A stretch of 64,000 bases of DNA from the NCBI GenBank assembly GCA_020796225.1, contig CM036755.1, positions 83,585,803-83,649,802 of the forward strand, read 5' to 3'. The position numbers and the translations under genes were made by a program. This stretch comes from Arion vulgaris (taxonomy: Eukaryota; Mollusca; Gastropoda; Stylommatophora; Arionidae). Shown piece after piece: positions 63,317-64,000 of the stretch. The notes under the pieces are model-generated. The model saw only the letters and a program-made list of their open reading frames with translations, made no database searches and had not been told where the DNA came from. The number at the start of each line of letters is the position of its first letter. Positions within the stretch are counted from its first letter, which is position 1.

Positions 63317-64000
63317 GTTTGACAGTCTCCTTATCTAACAGTAACTCTCTAGAAGATGTCCACGTATGCATCTCAAATAATATTCATGTTTTATTTTCCC
63401 TAGAAAGTTGGCAATACACAAAAAAAGGACGTAAGTAACGAACTACCATTCAACTAGTTAGTGTTTCGTTATTGATTGTGTGAAAATATTGTTGAAGAAG
63501 TTTCCTTGATTGTTTGTGTTTAGTGAATTATTGAATGTCAGATTATTGTTCCTATCTGGTAGCTGCCATTAAAACCTTCGTCGAATAGGCTAAAGAATCG
63601 AATTAACATCACAAAGTTGAGATATATATGTATAAAAAATAGAAAAACTTCAATACTGCTCAGCAAGTGCCTATTCCTACATAGAACTGACATCAAGATT
63701 AATACACTAAAAGAAAATATTGCTACTCGAGAAATGATTCATTTAACATGATTTAAATAGTAGTCTAAGTGTAGAATGAACTAACGTATCTTCATCCAAC
63801 AGTGGATAGCTCCCAGACAACTGCATCATGTCCACGTATACATCTTTAATAAATTGACAACAGTTGTCTCTTGATTCAAGTCACTTTGCTATACCATTAC
63901 CACTTGCAACAAAGTCATCACAGCTGTAGATACAATAACACTATATAGATTTCAATAGATATATATTTCAGTGATTGATTTGAACGCAAACTGGCAGTTT
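63317..64000. other. Single-copy AT-rich DNA at the right edge
   Basis: No gene or array recognised. The word atgtccacgtatgcatct at about 63,356 reappears as atgtccacgtatacatct at about 63,828, each preceded by a related ctaacagt/ccaacagt segment, which suggests a diverged dispersed duplication. Confidence 0.5.

Noticed and set aside
1..64000. Telomeric repeats marking a chromosome end
   Set aside because: I saw no run of TTAGGG or a similar telomere unit on either strand.

Overview
The window is eukaryotic, AT-rich, low-coding DNA, most likely from an invertebrate animal. I lean towards a lophotrochozoan such as a mollusc or flatworm, because the retroelement proteins are RTE-type and RNase H-bearing non-LTR elements of the kind common there; the sequence does not settle the taxon. 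I find no host protein-coding gene with recognisable homology, no rRNA or tRNA, no CRISPR array and no bacterial operon. Roughly 54 of 64 kb (about 84%, my estimate) is tandem repeat, and almost every long open frame is a by-product of those repeats.

Layout. 1-4,020: a 33-bp minisatellite (it starts before the window) with a 2.54-kb higher-order duplication, abutting a dead RTE reverse transcriptase fragment (4,023-4,358, +). 4,359-5,629: unassigned DNA. 5,630-30,532: a 25-kb array of a 45-bp unit, so full of small indels and local homopolymer changes that consensus quality is suspect. 30,784-31,078: four copies of a 72-bp unit. 31,257-43,379: a 57/61-bp array with a 1.53-kb higher-order repeat. 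This array is split by two minus-strand, 5'-truncated non-LTR retrotransposons: an RTE copy (43,380-46,086) and an RNase H-bearing copy (46,565-48,054) flanked by a perfect 12-bp target-site duplication. The array resumes between them and again at 48,055-48,441, where it is a freshly amplified subfamily. 48,562-49,840: a CpG-rich single-copy stretch of unknown nature. 49,842-51,468: 27 nearly perfect 60-bp units. 51,490-52,398: a 34-bp array. 52,635-60,588: about 139 copies of another 57-bp unit, with 1.14-kb and about 2.5-kb higher-order duplications. 60,985-61,957: the C-terminal end of a third RTE copy (-), interrupted by about 570 bp of GC-rich DNA. 62,083-63,316: three short-unit arrays (47, 52 and 26/31 bp). 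63,317-64,000: single-copy AT-rich DNA.

How the parts relate. Nothing here acts as a pathway. The history I infer is repeated local expansion of minisatellites by unequal exchange or replication slippage, with retrotransposons landing in them (the two with clear junctions inserted inside a repeat monomer) and then decaying. Such a block could be pericentromeric, subtelomeric or sex-chromosome heterochromatin. The most checkable points are the consensus quality of the 25-kb array, the two retroelement junctions, the excess of unit lengths divisible by three, and the similar (about 2.5 kb) duplication length in three unrelated arrays.
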